A DNA stretch of 14,353 nt from DASWID01 sp049682815 (GTDB lineage: Bacteria > Desulfobacterota_D > UBA1144 > Nemesobacterales > CSP1-2). Both the position numbers and the translations under genes were made by a program. Location: NCBI GenBank assembly GCA_049682815.1, contig JBAUII010000075.1:1-14353 (forward strand), given 5' to 3'. Below, piece after piece: positions 13,337 to 14,353 of the stretch (its first letter is position 1; every line of letters begins with the position of its first letter). The notes under the pieces were generated by a model. It was given only the letters and a program-made list of their open reading frames with translations. It searched no databases and was not told where the DNA came from.

Positions 13337-13697
13337 AATAGGACTAATTATAATGTTGTATTTCCTCTAAGAGAATAGGACTCTCAACATCGCTAGTGTA
13401 TAGAGAGATTGTGTAACAAATAATCGGGACTGGAAAGTCGCGACTAGGGGGGATTGGATATTGTGTATAAGATAATGCATAAGAAGCGATAGGCGGGGTT
13501 TTCTAACATCACGGTCGCAGGTAATTAGAGTAACTAAGGTCAATACCTATTCCATTTCTGGATTCGAAGCAACGTTAAGGGCCAGCATTGCGTATCTTTT
13601 AGAATTGTAAATAAACATCAGGTACTTCATAATTTAGTGTTGATCGGATTTTTGAGTGTGTGTCCTTTTGCAATTAATCGGTTGAGACGATCATACA
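13337..13697. other. Intergenic region between the nuclease and DoxX-like genes
   Basis: It holds the minus-strand -10 candidate TATAAT (13352-13347) for the nuclease gene. Near it is the 8-mer ATACAACA (minus strand, 13361-13354), also present in the lexA operator. No coding frame, RNA gene or strong hairpin is visible in the rest. The promoter for the 13698 gene is not obvious. Confidence 0.5.
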
Positions 13698-14141
13698 ATG
13701 GTAACACTAGTAGTTTTATTAGTGTCTTACTTGGTTCTGGCTTTGATTAAGGTCGAAAAGGGACTGAGGGGTCGAATATCGTTGTGTGTCCTTCTCATTT
13801 TCACCGGAACCGCCCACTTCTACAAAACACAGGAAATGGTGATGATGCTGCCTGATTATCTTTCATATAAATCTGAGATAATTTATATGACGGGCGTATT
13901 AGAATTACTGGGCGCAATCGGAATATTAATACCACGGGTTAGGAGATTGGCTGGTATTTTCCTGATTCTCATGTTCGTTGGGTTTCTCCCGGCCAATGTC
14001 CACGCTGCATTTAAATATGTCGAGTTTGGCGGTCACGCATATGGGCCTAAGTATTTGTTGTTTCGGATACCTCTGCAATTATTTTTTATCTGGTGGACCT
14101 ACAGATACACGATTCAATTGTCGGCCGCGAGAAATAAGTGA
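13698..14141 (+). CDS. DoxX-like integral membrane protein
   Basis: This 147-residue protein has about five hydrophobic segments (2-17, 26-40, 61-79, 84-104, 119-136). Motifs fit the DoxX-like family: L-L-I-F-T-G-T-A-H-F (32-41), M-T-G-V-L-E-L-L-G-A-I-G-I-L-I-P (64-79) and a final P-L-Q-L-F-F-I-W-W-T-Y-R-Y. The glutamate E69 in the third segment is the typical buried acidic residue of the family. DoxX-type proteins sit in the cytoplasmic membrane and are linked to quinone or redox chemistry in a few cases; the function here is unknown. ATG 13698 has only a weak purine-rich stretch upstream (TTGAGACG). The nearest downstream hairpin is at 14270. Confidence 0.83.
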   Translation: MVTLVVLLVSYLVLALIKVEKGLRGRISLCVLLIFTGTAHFYKTQEMVMMLPDYLSYKSEIIYMTGVLELLGAIGILIPRVRRLAGIFLILMFVGFLPANVHAAFKYVEFGGHAYGPKYLLFRIPLQLFFIWWTYRYTIQLSAARNK

Positions 14142-14164
14142 TATTTGATTTATAGGTGTGCCGG

Positions 14165-14191
14165 CAGTCGGGATATCCCTGTTCCGCAGGA
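14165..14191. repeat. Decayed copy of the GCGGGACA palindromic repeat
   Basis: CAGTCGGGATATCCCTGTTCCGCAGG resembles the hairpin at 14270-14289 with several substitutions. Its core GGGATATCCC (14170-14179) is itself a perfect 10-bp palindrome. It starts 24 bases after the DoxX-like stop codon. Confidence 0.5.
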
Positions 14192-14228
14192 TCATTTGGA
14201 TGATTTAATTGCGGAGTTAGAAAACCCT

Positions 14229-14289
14229 GCCTATCGATTTATATATATTTTTATACCCCCGGAGGATAGGCGGGACATTCCTGTCCCGC
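14229..14289. repeat. Two overlapping hairpins, one a GCGGGACA palindromic repeat
   Basis: GCGGGACA (14270-14277) and TGTCCCGC (14282-14289) form a perfect 8-bp stem with a TTCC loop. GCCTATC (14229-14235) and GATAGGC (14265-14271) form a second, 7-bp stem with a 29-base AT-rich loop. The stems share bases 14270-14271, so they cannot both be fully formed. No T-run follows, so a terminator role is uncertain. Confidence 0.6.
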
Positions 14290-14353
14290 ATATATCTTAT
14301 CAATTAATTTCTTAATAAAAAGCCGTTAGGTTTCACTATTAAGATCCTATATT

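Noticed and set aside
13560..13600. tRNA-like T-loop (GGATTCGAAGC)
   Set aside because: No acceptor, D-arm or anticodon stem can be paired around it.

Overview
The window reads as chromosomal DNA from an uncultured Gram-negative-type bacterium of moderate GC. The lexA-imuA-imuB-dnaE2 cassette, exported and lipoprotein-type signal peptides, and many short palindromic intergenic repeats of the 'CCCTTCGACAAGCTCAGGG' and 'GCGGGACA..TGTCCCGC' kinds fit a Desulfobacterota-, Nitrospirota- or Dadabacteria-like lineage. The exact phylum cannot be read from the sequence, and this placement is inference. There are no rRNA or tRNA genes, no CRISPR array and no complete insertion sequence.

Layout. 1-640: repeat-rich intergenic DNA. 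640-1390: an AbrB/VapB-type antitoxin and PIN-domain toxin operon with a promoter overlapped by a 14-bp inverted repeat; near-identical 33-bp direct repeats lie on both sides. 1391-1803: more short repeats. 1804-7835 (minus strand): the SOS mutagenesis operon lexA > imuA > imuB > dnaE2, tightly packed and transcribed from one promoter whose spacer is filled by a LexA-operator-like palindrome. 8135-8462: a small EF-Tu domain-2-like beta-barrel protein with its own promoter and a 9-bp inverted repeat around it. 8557-9857 (minus): a caspase-family (peptidase C14) gene that is 5'-truncated and carries three single-base frameshifts, two of them flanking the catalytic cysteine. 9905-11353: a divergently transcribed secreted VWA protein with two C-terminal beta-sandwich domains. 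11378-11755 (minus): a Gly/Tyr- and His/Arg-rich probable lipoprotein. 11859-13336 (minus): a Cas4/RecB-like PD-(D/E)XK nuclease followed by an FMN nitroreductase. 13698-14141: a DoxX-like membrane protein, then hairpin repeats to the right edge.

How the genes work together. LexA self-cleavage after DNA damage should release the whole four-gene operon. ImuB (a Y-family-like scaffold without polymerase residues), ImuA (RecA-like without a Walker A) and DnaE2 (error-prone C-family polymerase) form the translesion mutasome. This copy is divergent: ImuB is shortened at its N-terminus, and the PHP domain of DnaE2 has lost several metal-binding histidines. The caspase/VWA pair shares a 47-bp divergent promoter region with one symmetric -10 box. 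It may once have been a functional pair, but the caspase side now looks broken in this assembly.

No wholly new system can be demonstrated from sequence alone. The strongest leads are the unusual LexA operator, the divergent mutasome and the frameshifted caspase gene.
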